25,705 bases of DNA from a virus: IMG/VR virus record IMGVR_UViG_3300025949_000084, positions 1 through 25,705 of that record; one strand, 5' to 3'. A model generated the notes under the pieces. It did no database searches. It was not told the DNA's origin and was given only the letters and a program-made list of their open reading frames with translations. Position numbers and translations under genes: made by a program. This document shows positions 7,127 to 13,605 of the stretch, piece after piece (the first letter of the stretch is position 1; each line of letters begins with the position of its first letter).

Positions 7127-7149
7127 GACGGGTGAGCGCATCGCCCGTC
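7127..7149 (+). repeat. Intercistronic hairpin 2
   Basis: A 9-bp stem GACGGGTGA/TCGCCCGTC with one G-U pair and a five-base loop, between neighbouring small genes and again followed by CACAGGAG. This is the same layout as hairpin 1 but with different sequence, so the structure rather than the sequence is conserved. Confidence 0.5.
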
Positions 7150-7174
7150 CCATGCCACACCCACAGGAGAGCCC

Positions 7175-7366
7175 ATGCTGACCGACAACGAAACGCTGTA
7201 CGCCGTGACCGAGCTGCGCGACATCATCGACATGCTCTACCGCACTGACCCCTCGTGGAAGGTCGAAGCGCGCGAGAAGGTCAAGGCACTGCGCGACTTC
7301 ATGCACGAGCGTCAGGCGAACGCGCCCCACGCTCACATGTGCGATTGCAACCGCTGCGCTGGCTGA
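7175..7366 (+). CDS. Small protein with C-terminal Cys/His pattern
   Basis: 63 aa, ATG with ACAGGAG seven bases upstream. A helical body (ETLYAVTELRDIIDMLYRTDPSWKVEAREKVKALRDFMHE) is followed by HAHMCDCNRCAG. The H-x-H-x-C-x-C-x2-C tail could bind one metal ion. Function unknown. Confidence 0.7.
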   Translation: MLTDNETLYAVTELRDIIDMLYRTDPSWKVEAREKVKALRDFMHERQANAPHAHMCDCNRCAG

Positions 7367-7375
7367 CCACGGCTT

Positions 7376-7407
7376 GACCGGCCCAACCGGTCCCAGGCCA
7401 TTTGGCC
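7376..7407 (+). repeat. Intercistronic hairpins 3
   Basis: GACCGG/CCGGTC (7376-7392, five-base loop) is followed by GGCC-ATTT-GGCC (7396-7407), then the CACAGGAG ribosome site of the next gene. This is the third case of a hairpin before a small gene in this operon. Confidence 0.4.
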
Positions 7408-7425
7408 ATCACAGGAGAACACACC

Positions 7426-7617
7426 ATGAAGCGCAAGACCCCAGTCCCGATGACCACGCCGTTCGATGGTTACACCGAGTTCAACGTCCCTCGCCTCCCA
7501 CGTCAGACCGCTCGACTCTTCACCTTGCGGCCCAACCCGTTGAACGCGCACGAGGTGAACCGGATTATCGACTCCCTCGACGCCGCGATTGACGAGGCTT
7601 ACTCCAATGCGCGCTAG
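7426..7617 (+). CDS. Small protein of unknown function
   Basis: 63 aa. The ATG at 7426 has AGGAG eight bases upstream. An in-frame start 24 bases earlier would place the ribosome site inside the gene and is rejected. The protein begins KRKTPVPMTTPFDG and ends in an acidic helix (NPLNAHEVNRIIDSLDAAIDEAYSNAR). No known family is recognised. The next gene's ATG lies within its last codons. Confidence 0.65.
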   Translation: MKRKTPVPMTTPFDGYTEFNVPRLPRQTARLFTLRPNPLNAHEVNRIIDSLDAAIDEAYSNAR

Positions 7618-7825
7618 CCTCCTGGCTGCCTTGCTGCACGTCATTCCCGTGCCTGCACCGGACGTAAATGCTCTCCCGCCCGTCACCATCGAGGATGCCC
7701 GCGAGTATTGCGAGGCTTACGGTGGCCAGTGGAACGAATACAGCAACGAGGATGACACCGCTCGATGGTACGAGTGTGACGAGCCCACGGGAGAGTCGAG
7801 CGATGACCCCGAAGACGACCAATAG
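7607..7825 (+). CDS. Small acidic protein with possible signal peptide
   Basis: 72 aa from the ATG at 7607, with GAGG about nine bases upstream. A TTG 18 bases earlier is in frame but less well placed. MRASLLAALLHVIPVPAPDV looks like a short signal peptide or weak anchor. The remainder is acidic and Trp/Tyr-rich (REYCEAYGGQWNEYSNEDD) with two Cys that could form a disulphide if exported. The gene overlaps both neighbours, by 11 bases upstream and 23 downstream. Function unknown. Confidence 0.6.
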   Translation: MRASLLAALLHVIPVPAPDVNALPPVTIEDAREYCEAYGGQWNEYSNEDDTARWYECDEPTGESSDDPEDDQ

Positions 7826-8108
7826 GCGCAGAGCGCGGCTGCGCGCTATCCGTCTCGGCTTGAAGCACCTACTCGGCGGCCGGTGCGCTCTGTGTGGCAT
7901 CCGACGCTTTGCTTCACTCGAAGTCGACCACGTGAACGGCTGCACGTGGGTGCAGAAAACCTACAACACCGAAACGCGCTGGTACCGATACCTCAGGGAA
8001 TACCGCACGGGAGTGAAGCTCCGGCTCCTGTGCCGCAGCTGCAATGGCAGTGAGAATCAGTGGAAGCACGGCACCCGCGCCGAGCGGACCCTGCGCATCG
8101 TCGCGTAA
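7803..8108 (+). CDS. HNH-type endonuclease
   Basis: 101 aa from the ATG at 7803, preceded by GGGAGAG. A basic N-terminus leads to C28-A-L-C31, the HNH core LEVDHVNG (D42, H43), and a second pair C77-R-S-C80 followed by N81. Two CxxC knuckles plus the DH...N core match the zinc-stabilised HNH nucleases common in phages. Possible roles are a free-standing homing-type nicking enzyme or a packaging-associated nuclease. Distance from the terminase genes and the opposite strand favour the first or an early role. It ends the first small-gene group, one base before a strong inverted repeat. Confidence 0.8.
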   Translation: MTPKTTNRRRARLRAIRLGLKHLLGGRCALCGIRRFASLEVDHVNGCTWVQKTYNTETRWYRYLREYRTGVKLRLLCRSCNGSENQWKHGTRAERTLRIVA

Positions 8109-8114
8109 CCTACA

Positions 8115-8141
8115 GCGAGCACATAACAAATATGTGCTCGC
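8115..8141. repeat. Perfect 11-bp inverted repeat between operons
   Basis: GCGAGCACATA (8115-8125) and its exact complement (8131-8141) flank an ACAAA loop. A further CCTA/TAGG pair (8109-8112, 8144-8147) extends the dyad. It sits between the HNH stop codon and the next promoter. It may be a terminator lacking a T-run, or an operator for the promoter 11 bases downstream. Confidence 0.6.
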
Positions 8142-8151
8142 GATAGGCTAC

Positions 8152-8180
8152 TTGACACAAGTTTTGTCAGGTGCTACAGT
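8152..8180 (+). promoter_or_regulatory. Promoter P1 (exported coiled-coil gene)
   Basis: TTGACA (8152-8157), 17-bp spacer, TACAGT (8175-8180). It lies 36 bases before the start codon of the next gene. The -35 and spacer are nearly identical to the promoter at 12531. Confidence 0.8.
8153..8169. promoter_or_regulatory. Operator-like dyad, copy 1
   Basis: TGACACAAGTTTTGTCA is a 17-base dyad with one mismatched pair, covering most of the -35 box and spacer. An identical copy is at 12532-12548. A repressor bound here would block RNA polymerase. Confidence 0.65.
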
Positions 8181-8215
8181 GTCGTTCGCAGTCCAACCCA
8201 AAGAAGGAGCCAACC

Positions 8216-8416
8216 ATGCTGTCCACTCTCATCGTTGTCGCGTCGCTGCTCACTGCTTCCCCCGAGGTCGAGGCGGCCCAGAAAAAGGTCGCGGATGCCC
8301 GCGCCGAGCTGAAGCAGATTCGTGCTCAGGAGCGGCTGGTCAAGGCCCATGCCCGTACGGTCAAGGCGCAAGAGGCGGAGGCCAAGGTCCAGGCCACCGC
8401 TCAGGCGAGCAAGTAA
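8216..8416 (+). CDS. Small exported coiled-coil protein
   Basis: 66 aa from the ATG at 8216, with AAGGAG five to ten bases upstream. The N-terminus MLSTLIVVASLLTASPEVEA is a typical short signal peptide, with likely cleavage after LTA or VEA. No lipobox Cys is present. The mature part is a continuous charged helix (AAQKKVADARAELKQIRAQERLV...) with heptad character, ending in Ala/Gln/Lys. It would act in the periplasm or at the membrane. It has its own promoter and operator and is followed by hairpins, so it is a separately controlled unit. Superinfection exclusion or another surface-acting moron function is an inference from secretion and separate control only. Confidence 0.7.
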   Translation: MLSTLIVVASLLTASPEVEAAQKKVADARAELKQIRAQERLVKAHARTVKAQEAEAKVQATAQASK

Positions 8417-8483
8417 GCATCACCCGGCGAAGGGGTGTCCGGGATAACAACCACCCCGCCAGGCCATATGGCCAGAAAGGCAG

Positions 8484-8493
8484 AATTGAATAT
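8484..8493 (+). repeat. WATTNAATAY site 5 (start-associated)
   Basis: AATTGAATAT overlaps the ATG at 8492 and lies 11 bases after a 12-bp GGCCATATGGCC palindrome (8462-8473). Confidence 0.7.
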
Positions 8494-8752
8494 GAACAAG
8501 CGATTCTCCGGTAACATCAAGGGGAGCACCACGCTGGCGATGGAGGTCCTGGAATTCTGGGGGCTCCAGTTCGTGAAGACGCACGCGGTGCTCAACGCGG
8601 ACGACAACACGGCACGGTCGGTCACGGTCTACTTCGATGGGGACATCGAGACCGTCATCGAGTGGTATGGCCGTGCGTCGCCACAGCCCATCCACGGCAA
8701 GGGCTATGAGCCTGGCACGCTGCTCCACTGGCGTTCGATTGAGGAGGGCTGA
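8492..8752 (+). CDS. Protein of unknown function
   Basis: 86 aa from the ATG at 8492. Upstream in-frame codons run through a palindromic intergenic region and are unlikely to be translated. The ribosome site is weak (AAAGG further upstream), but the start is marked by the AATTGAATATG element shared with three other genes. The product is a mixed alpha/beta domain (LEFWGLQFVKTHAVLNADDN, SVTVYFDGDIETVIEWYG). No family is recognised. It is the first of six tightly spaced small genes (8492-9994). Confidence 0.65.
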   Translation: MNKRFSGNIKGSTTLAMEVLEFWGLQFVKTHAVLNADDNTARSVTVYFDGDIETVIEWYGRASPQPIHGKGYEPGTLLHWRSIEEG

Positions 8753-8756
8753 ACCT

Positions 8757-9050
8757 TTGGCCTACTTCGACCGGTTCGACATTTGCGAGGCTTACTGTGT
8801 GTTGGAATGGGATTGGAACAAGGACGGTTGGCTGCACGAGCGTCCCTCCAATCGCCGACGCATGGAAGCCACGAGCATCCAGCTGGCACGTATTCAATTC
8901 CGCCCGGGAATGGGCCTGAGCTACGATTCGCTCACTGAGAATGGGAAGGAAATCTACAGTCTGCTGTGCAAGCGATACGGTTTCGAGTGGTGTCCGTCGT
9001 GCGGTGCAAATCTGAAATCGCAATTCTGCGAATGCGTGAAAGAGGCATAA
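8757..9050 (+). CDS. Small phage protein with C-terminal zinc knuckle
   Basis: 97 aa. I chose TTG at 8757 because GGAGGG stands eight bases upstream and the similarity-like N-terminus AYFDRFDICEAYCVLEWDW starts there. The pattern 'fD.cEAYyv....' with 'RPGMGLSYDSLTENGKEIYSLLCKRYG' recalls a hypothetical phage protein family seen in many actinophages and proteobacterial phages. The C-terminus adds CPSCGANLKSQFCECV, a likely four-Cys metal site. Function unknown. Confidence 0.75.
   Translation: MAYFDRFDICEAYCVLEWDWNKDGWLHERPSNRRRMEATSIQLARIQFRPGMGLSYDSLTENGKEIYSLLCKRYGFEWCPSCGANLKSQFCECVKEA
8890..8899 (-). repeat. WATTNAATAY site 13 (against transcription)
   Basis: Minus-strand AATTGAATAC inside a plus-strand gene, read on the plus strand as CGT ATT CAA TTC (Arg-Ile-Gln-Phe). 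This is the only clear copy pointing against its gene. Confidence 0.6.
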
Positions 9051-9052
9051 CC

Positions 9053-9208
9053 ATGATGACCAAACGAGATTACGAGAAAGCGGCAGACATCGCCCGGCGT
9101 GCCCACCCCAAGCATCGGCTGTACATCGTGAGCGCGTTTCTGGAACTCTTCCTCGGGGACAACCCGCGCTTCGATTCGGAGCGGTTCAAGGCAGCGTGCG
9201 AGCCATGA
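9053..9208 (+). CDS. Small conserved phage-type protein
   Basis: 51 aa from the ATG at 9053 (a second ATG follows immediately), with AGAGG upstream. The sequence TKRDYEKAADIARRAHP...FLELFLGDNPRFDSERFKAAC follows the pattern of a small helical protein present in many phage early regions ('...NPrFdreRFlaAC'). Function unknown. It is linked to the next gene by an ATGA overlap. Confidence 0.7.
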   Translation: MMTKRDYEKAADIARRAHPKHRLYIVSAFLELFLGDNPRFDSERFKAACEP

Positions 9209-9519
9209 CTCTCGCACAATGGGAGTTCTTCGAGCGTCAGGGTCTCATGCGGCTAAGATGGGAGCCAGACAATGAAATGTACGATGACTCGTACATCGAC
9301 ACGTGGGACGTTTCGCTCGAGGAACGCAACAACATTCGAATTCAACTCTGGCGTGACATCGAGCGCGATGGAGTCTGGGGGCTCATTGGAGAATACCGAG
9401 TGAGCACCGATTCTCCGTGGGTCCAGGTCGATAGCGTTTGGGGCCTAATCGGTCAGGATGATGGAGGGTACCGCGACGATATCCGTCGCACGACCTATAA
9501 GGAGTTCGCACAGCTATGA
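9205..9519 (+). CDS. Protein with two WGLIG repeats, unknown function
   Basis: 104 aa, start ATG overlapping the previous stop (ATGA). The N-terminal third is Glu/Trp/Arg-rich. The C-terminal half contains DGVWGLIGEYRV and DSVWGLIGQDD, an internal repeat of VWGLIG about 23 residues apart, suggesting two copies of a short beta unit. I recall similar 'DsvWGlvG' patterns in hypothetical phage and prophage proteins. No catalytic motif is seen. Confidence 0.72.
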   Translation: MTLAQWEFFERQGLMRLRWEPDNEMYDDSYIDTWDVSLEERNNIRIQLWRDIERDGVWGLIGEYRVSTDSPWVQVDSVWGLIGQDDGGYRDDIRRTTYKEFAQL

Positions 9520-9812
9520 ACCTCAAAATCGTCAAAGCGCTTATCGCCATGATTCAGTCAGAGGACGATGAACTCGTCGCGATTGCGGCCAAGCGGTTGC
9601 CCATGCTGGAGGTTGCATTCCAGGACGGGACAATCGCCAACGGTCGCGAGAGGCTCCGCAAGCGGCGTGCATTCTGGAACGAGAGCATGCGAGAAGAGGC
9701 GGCCAAGCTGCACGCCAAAGGGTGGTCCTGGCGGCGCATCGGGAAGCGGCTGAATCTCTCAGGGTCCACGGTCCAGCGTCACCTAGAAGACCGTGGTAAG
9801 AGGGAGCCGTGA
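9516..9812 (+). CDS. Helix-turn-helix protein
   Basis: 98 aa, ATGA overlap with the previous gene and GGAG eleven bases upstream. The C-terminal 40 residues contain AAKLHAKGWSWRRIGKRLNLSGSTVQRHL, a resolvase/sigma-type helix-turn-helix ('G.S...IA..L.vS..TV.r.L'). The N-terminal part is helical (MIQSEDDELVAIAAKRLPMLEVAF). It is a likely DNA-binding regulator and the only clear small HTH in the window. It could act on the iteron region or on the 17-bp operators, which is not testable from sequence alone. Confidence 0.72.
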   Translation: MNLKIVKALIAMIQSEDDELVAIAAKRLPMLEVAFQDGTIANGRERLRKRRAFWNESMREEAAKLHAKGWSWRRIGKRLNLSGSTVQRHLEDRGKREP

Positions 9813-9994
9813 GCGAGGATTCCAATCGTCTGGCTGACATGCCCCTGAACAGCGCCAAGATGTGCGCCCCCTCGATTGCCATTCGCTTGAAGGGCGGCAA
9901 CATCGTGTATTACACGTTCAGAGAGGCGGTAGACCTCTACGCTTCGCTCGGTGAAGCGCTCAACGCTCTCAAGCGGAGCTACCCCGAGAAGTAA
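9809..9994 (+). CDS. Small protein of unknown function
   Basis: 61 aa from GTG at 9809, overlapping the preceding stop in a GTGA junction. It contains PSIAIRLKGGNIVYYTFREAVDLYASLGEALNALK, a small alpha/beta unit. No family is recognised. It is the last gene before a strong hairpin terminator. Confidence 0.65.
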   Translation: MSEDSNRLADMPLNSAKMCAPSIAIRLKGGNIVYYTFREAVDLYASLGEALNALKRSYPEK

Positions 9995-10004
9995 TCAATA
10001 CCTC

Positions 10005-10036
10005 ACTCCCCGTGTGGCTCACCCCACACGGGGAGT
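10005..10036 (+). terminator. Hairpin terminator ending the small-gene operon
   Basis: A perfect 13-bp stem (10005-10017 with 10024-10036) and six-base loop CTCACC start ten bases after the stop codon. Only a weak T-containing tail (TGTCGTCC) follows, so it may be partly leaky. The next promoter starts 31 bases later. Confidence 0.75.
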
Positions 10037-10066
10037 TGTCGTCCATCCACTGGAAAAGTTTAGTGA

Positions 10067-10096
10067 TTGACAGGGGTTACACTGCAAGAGTAGGGT
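10067..10096 (+). promoter_or_regulatory. Promoter P2 (primase-helicase)
   Basis: TTGACA (10067-10072), 18-bp spacer, TAGGGT (10091-10096), 39 bases before the primase start. It shares TAGRGTGCTCA with the promoter at 15487. It has no copy of the 17-bp dyad. Confidence 0.75.
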
Positions 10097-10134
10097 GCTC
10101 AACTCTCACAGTGAACCACAGGAGGCAGCCCCCG

Positions 10135-12510
10135 ATGGCTCAAAAAACGAAGGGCCCGCGCCCGGAAAACGCGGACCCTTCAAGCTCTCACAGGCCCAAC
10201 AGCAGGGTTGGTCAGACGAATAGCACAACTGCTGGGGTGTCTGTCAACACCACCACACTAGCTGCACTGCAGACCAGGTTGATTCCGCTCTGTCGGCCGC
10301 TCAGCGACCAGCCCGGCTGTACCTGTCCCCACCACAATAAGGAGCGCCCCTGTGCCTCTCCCGGAAAAGCCCCCATCGAGCGAGGCTGGGCAGACCCTAG
10401 CCACGTTTCGAAGTGGCCACTCTATCCCCACAATGTTGGCGTGCGATGCGGCGCCGGCTGCGTTGTCCTCGATATTGACCCTCGCGCGGGTGGTACAGAG
10501 CGTCTTGCTCAGCTTGAACAGTCCTACGGTCGATTGCCTGCAGCTCCGGAGGTCCTTACGGGAGGTGGAGGGCGTCATCTCTACATGCGAGGCGACCCTG
10601 AACAGCTGTCTTGGAAGCTCCCAGGCGTCGAGCTGAAAGCAGCGGGAAGCCAGGTGGTGGCTCCTGGCTCCCTGCATGAGTCGGGACGAAAGTACGACTG
10701 GGCAGCTGACCGGACGCTGGACGACGTGGAGATTCCCCCGCTCCCTGACTGGCTGCGCTCTCCGCCGAGCGTGAAGGAACCGAAGCTCAAGGTTCTACCC
10801 CCTGACCCCGACCCACGCCGTGAGGTGTGGAAAGGTGATACACTCACCTGGGACGGTAATGAATATGCCCTCGACCATCTCCTGGACCGCGCACGGAAGT
10901 ATCTGGACTCAATGCCTGAGTCGGTCTCAGGTCGAGGCGGTCACGAGGTTGCTTTCCGAGTTGCGGTTGCCCTCGTCAGGGGTTTTCTGCTTCCAGAGCG
11001 AGCCGCACGAGCATCACTGGCTGAGTGGAATGAGAAGCGCTGCAAGCCCAAGTGGGGAAAGGGAGAGCTAGAGCACAAGCTCGACCAGGCCGCGACCAAG
11101 GTGCGCGAGCCTCACTGGCGCTGGGGGTACTTGCTGCACGGCACCCCCAGCTGGCCTTCCCTGGAAGAAAGCTCAGCCGAAGAAGTACATGACAGCGATG
11201 AAGATGAGGGCGAGGGACAGCCAAAATCCCGGACCATAGAGCCACGTCTCGTCTACATCTCTGCGCATGACAAGTTCATGTGGTTCGAGGAAGGAGTCCT
11301 GGTCCCCGGGTTAACGGAGTGGCAAAGCTTCTTCAACGCGAACGGCGCGGTCGGGATGCTGCAGAGCGCGGGTTATACGTTTAAGAAGGCTAGTACGTTC
11401 ATCAAGGAGAAGCGATGCCACATTGTGAAAGACTTCTCCGGACACGTCCCGACCAACCAACGCATCGTTCAGGGGGCTGACGGGAAGAGTTACCTCAATC
11501 TGCCCCAGCACCTGATGCCCACCCCGGAAGGGGGAGCTACACCACTGCTGGACCAGCTCTTCCACACCATCGCTGGAAGGGACAAAGAAGCCGAGGATTG
11601 GTTGTGGAACTGGGCAGCCTACATCGTTCAGAACCCGAACGTACTCCCGGGTATTTGCGTAGTTGTGCGCGGACCTCAGGGAGTAGGTAAGTCCAAACTC
11701 GGAGAAGCCATTGGTTATTGTCGTGGCGCTTACGTCGCCGTTTCGAATTCGATATTTCGTGAGCAGTTCAACAGTAAGTGGTCCGACGCCCGATTCGTAG
11801 CGGCAGCGGAGGTCATGCTCTCCGATTCGCGCAAGGAGCACGCAGACCGGTTCAAGGCTTGGATTACCGACCCGTTCATCGAGTACCACAAGAAGAACGT
11901 GCCGGAATTTAATATTCAGAACCGGATTGCTTGGTGGCTTTCGTCCAATGATGACAACCCGGTCGTCGTACCAGCGGGCGACCGCCGCTTCACCATCCTG
12001 GAAGCAACCCACCCGGAACCCGCCGTAAAGCAGAGTCTCATCGAAGCGTGGCGCACGTACGACCGGCGTGAGCACGAATGGCCTGAGCTGAAGCATCTCT
12101 GTCACAAGCTCCTCCATTACAAAGTAGATGTGGGAAAGGCGCGCAACCCACTCTACAACCGCATCCATGACGAACACCAGGACGCCAGCAAGTCCAGCGT
12201 GGAGATGTTCGCGGACTTCCTGCGCACCAACGGATGGCGCCCCCTGGCAGCCAGGTACCCCGTCCACGGGGCCACGGTCATGGACAACATGCCTCCCGAG
12301 CACGTCGGGGTGGACGGGGCGCTGCTCTACAAGACGTACCAGCTCTGGACCAAGGACCACGGCATGGGGGCTTACGGGTACCCCCGGTTTATCAATTCGG
12401 GAGCTCTCAAAGGGGTTTTCCACAAGACCCCCCAGCGCCGAGTGCATGGTATTCATTACCGCTTCTGGGTCCTGCCGATTGGGGTTGACCCGGAGAACGA
12501 CGCCGATTAA
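10135..12510 (+). CDS. Primase-polymerase / helicase replication protein
   Basis: 791 aa from the ATG at 10135, with AGGAGG upstream. Longer in-frame starts fall inside the terminator and promoter and are rejected. After a Ser/Asn-rich tail (1-40) comes a bifunctional primase/polymerase domain (PF09250 type): a Cys/His entry segment CTCPHHNKERPCASPGKAP (62-80), metal-binding VLDIDP with D113 and D115, GGGRHLYM (144-151) and GVELKAAGSQVVAPGS (164-179). The C-terminal half is an SF3/D5-like helicase with Walker A GPQGVGKS (513-520), an acidic strand near 552 (ARFVAAAEV), and WWLSSNDDNPVVVPAGDRRF near 599, a sensor/arginine-finger region. It would make primers and unwind DNA at the phage origin. 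It has its own promoter and so may be expressed apart from the ParB-like unit. Confidence 0.9.
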   Translation: MAQKTKGPRPENADPSSSHRPNSRVGQTNSTTAGVSVNTTTLAALQTRLIPLCRPLSDQPGCTCPHHNKERPCASPGKAPIERGWADPSHVSKWPLYPHNVGVRCGAGCVVLDIDPRAGGTERLAQLEQSYGRLPAAPEVLTGGGGRHLYMRGDPEQLSWKLPGVELKAAGSQVVAPGSLHESGRKYDWAADRTLDDVEIPPLPDWLRSPPSVKEPKLKVLPPDPDPRREVWKGDTLTWDGNEYALDHLLDRARKYLDSMPESVSGRGGHEVAFRVAVALVRGFLLPERAARASLAEWNEKRCKPKWGKGELEHKLDQAATKVREPHWRWGYLLHGTPSWPSLEESSAEEVHDSDEDEGEGQPKSRTIEPRLVYISAHDKFMWFEEGVLVPGLTEWQSFFNANGAVGMLQSAGYTFKKASTFIKEKRCHIVKDFSGHVPTNQRIVQGADGKSYLNLPQHLMPTPEGGATPLLDQLFHTIAGRDKEAEDWLWNWAAYIVQNPNVLPGICVVVRGPQGVGKSKLGEAIGYCRGAYVAVSNSIFREQFNSKWSDARFVAAAEVMLSDSRKEHADRFKAWITDPFIEYHKKNVPEFNIQNRIAWWLSSNDDNPVVVPAGDRRFTILEATHPEPAVKQSLIEAWRTYDRREHEWPELKHLCHKLLHYKVDVGKARNPLYNRIHDEHQDASKSSVEMFADFLRTNGWRPLAARYPVHGATVMDNMPPEHVGVDGALLYKTYQLWTKDHGMGAYGYPRFINSGALKGVFHKTPQRRVHGIHYRFWVLPIGVDPENDAD
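11906..11915 (+). repeat. WATTNAATAY site 6
   Basis: AATTTAATAT inside the primase-helicase gene, codons GAA TTT AAT ATT (Glu-Phe-Asn-Ile). Confidence 0.65.
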
Positions 12511-12530
12511 CCTGGCGAAATTCCTGGCAG

Positions 12531-12559
12531 TTGACACAAGTTTTGTCAGCTGCTAGGAT
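12531..12559 (+). promoter_or_regulatory. Promoter P3 (ParB-like gene)
   Basis: TTGACA (12531-12536), 17-bp spacer, TAGGAT (12554-12559), 36 bases before the ParB-like start. 24 of the first 25 bases match promoter P1. Confidence 0.8.
12532..12548. promoter_or_regulatory. Operator-like dyad, copy 2
   Basis: Identical to the 17-base dyad at 8153-8169 and in the same position relative to -35. Two unrelated genes therefore appear to share one regulator. Confidence 0.65.
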
Positions 12560-12595
12560 GGTCGGCGTTGTTCAACGAAGCAGGAGGAGACAATC

Positions 12596-13315
12596 ATGGC
12601 AGGAGAGACTGAGAGCATCCACGGGTTCAAGGTTCACCCGGCGGCCAGCTTGCTGCCCAACATCGGCAAGCGGGATTTCAAGGACCTCGTCCAGGACATC
12701 AAGGAGAACGGGCTTCTCAACCCGCCCGTGGTGGCCAAGGACGGGCGCCTCCTCGACGGACGCAACCGGGTCCGGGCGTACAAGGAGGCGTTCGGCAGCG
12801 TCAAGGACATGCCCACTGAGACGTTCGAGGGGGATGACGACGACGCCAGCATCGCCCGTGCGGTCTACGGGTGGAACGTCGACCGGCGGCACCTCAACAA
12901 GAAGCAGCGCATCAGCCTGCGCATCAAGCTGCTGGAGGAGCTGGGTGCTCGGGAGTCGGAGGAGGAGACCGCCGAGGCGACCGGCAGCACCAAGGCGTCG
13001 GTGCAGAAGGTCAAGCAGGAGCGGAAGAAGAACCCCGCCAAGCACGCCAAGGCGCTCGCCGGTGACACCTCGGGGCGTGGTCGGCCGGCGGGGCGTACCT
13101 ACCCGATGCGCATCACCCTGTCCTGCGACGGGGACGACAAGCTCACCCCGTCCGAGGCGGCGCGTCAGCTCATCGAGAAGTGGCACAACGTCCCCCGTGG
13201 CTACCTCGCCAAGCTCATCGAGCAGCTCAACTCCCAGTGGACCGCGTTCCAGGAGAAGGCGGAAGAGGCTGAGGAGTCCGAGGACGAGGGCAACGGGGCG
13301 GACGTCGAGGGGTAG
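12596..13315 (+). CDS. ParB/Srx-type DNA-binding protein
   Basis: 239 aa with AGGAGGAG upstream. The N-terminal ParB-like fold is shown by VHPAASLLPNI, the helix FKDLVQDIKENGLLNPPVV (about 28-46) and LLDGRNRVRAYKE (52-64), the signature for nucleotide/DNA handling in ParB, Srx and ParB-like nucleases. A helical segment with possible HTH (about 100-135) follows, then a basic linker (GRGRPAGRTYP) and an acidic C-terminal tail. No ParA partner is in the window, so plasmid-style partition is unsupported. A transcription regulator, possibly of its own promoter, or a phage ParB-like nuclease are the alternatives. It stands alone between its promoter and a hairpin. Confidence 0.82.
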   Translation: MAGETESIHGFKVHPAASLLPNIGKRDFKDLVQDIKENGLLNPPVVAKDGRLLDGRNRVRAYKEAFGSVKDMPTETFEGDDDDASIARAVYGWNVDRRHLNKKQRISLRIKLLEELGARESEEETAEATGSTKASVQKVKQERKKNPAKHAKALAGDTSGRGRPAGRTYPMRITLSCDGDDKLTPSEAARQLIEKWHNVPRGYLAKLIEQLNSQWTAFQEKAEEAEESEDEGNGADVEG

Positions 13316-13329
13316 TCGGTAGTAGGCCA

Positions 13330-13361
13330 CGCTCCACAGCGCTGGGAAGTGGGGTGGAGCG
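13330..13361 (+). repeat. Hairpin after the ParB-like gene
   Basis: CGCTCCAC (13330-13337) and GTGGAGCG (13354-13361) form an 8-bp stem with a 16-base loop. The tail GGGTTCTAG is a poor T-run. It is a weak or factor-dependent terminator candidate. Confidence 0.5.
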
Positions 13362-13396
13362 GGGTTCTAGTACCGATGTACCTCACCCGGAGGAGG

Positions 13397-13406
13397 AATT
13401 AAATAT
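13397..13406 (+). repeat. WATTNAATAY site 7 (start-associated)
   Basis: AATTAAATAT lies directly behind AGGAGG and overlaps the ATG at 13405. Confidence 0.75.
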
Positions 13407-13605
13407 GACCAATGAGGAGAAGGAGGCCATCAGGGCGCTGGTGAAGCGCGACCTGCTGGCTCGTACCCGTGGTGAGTGGTGCCTGTGCGGACACGAGCGC
13501 AGCGACCACGATGACACCACGTCCTGGGGCGAAGGGGACTGCCTGGTCGAAGCCTGCGATTGCATGAAGTTCGAACTCACCACCCACAAGGATGACCGTT
13601 CATGA
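13405..13605 (+). CDS. Small metal-knuckle protein
   Basis: 66 aa from the ATG at 13405, eight bases after AGGAGG. The pattern C-x-C-G-H-x4-H...DCLVEACDCMKF is a compact Cys/His site of the 'CxCGH..sdH....C..C.C..F' type I recall from small phage proteins, probably binding zinc. Basic and acidic helices flank it. It is the first gene of the recombination segment and is linked to the next gene by an ATGA overlap. Function unknown. Confidence 0.75.
   Translation: MTNEEKEAIRALVKRDLLARTRGEWCLCGHERSDHDDTTSWGEGDCLVEACDCMKFELTTHKDDRS

Noticed and set aside
10012-10134. Upstream extension of the primase-helicase from GTG at 10012
   Set aside because: It would begin within the terminator hairpin and run through the promoter. 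The ATG at 10135 has AGGAGG.
11311-12537. 408-codon minus-strand frame within the primase-helicase
   Set aside because: It is the reverse-strand shadow of a gene with Walker and PrimPol motifs. No ribosome site or domain.
12531-13322. 263-codon plus-strand frame overlapping the ParB-like gene
   Set aside because: Its product is a low-complexity Arg/Ser/Thr string, starts inside the promoter and is the +1 shadow of a gene with clear ParB motifs.
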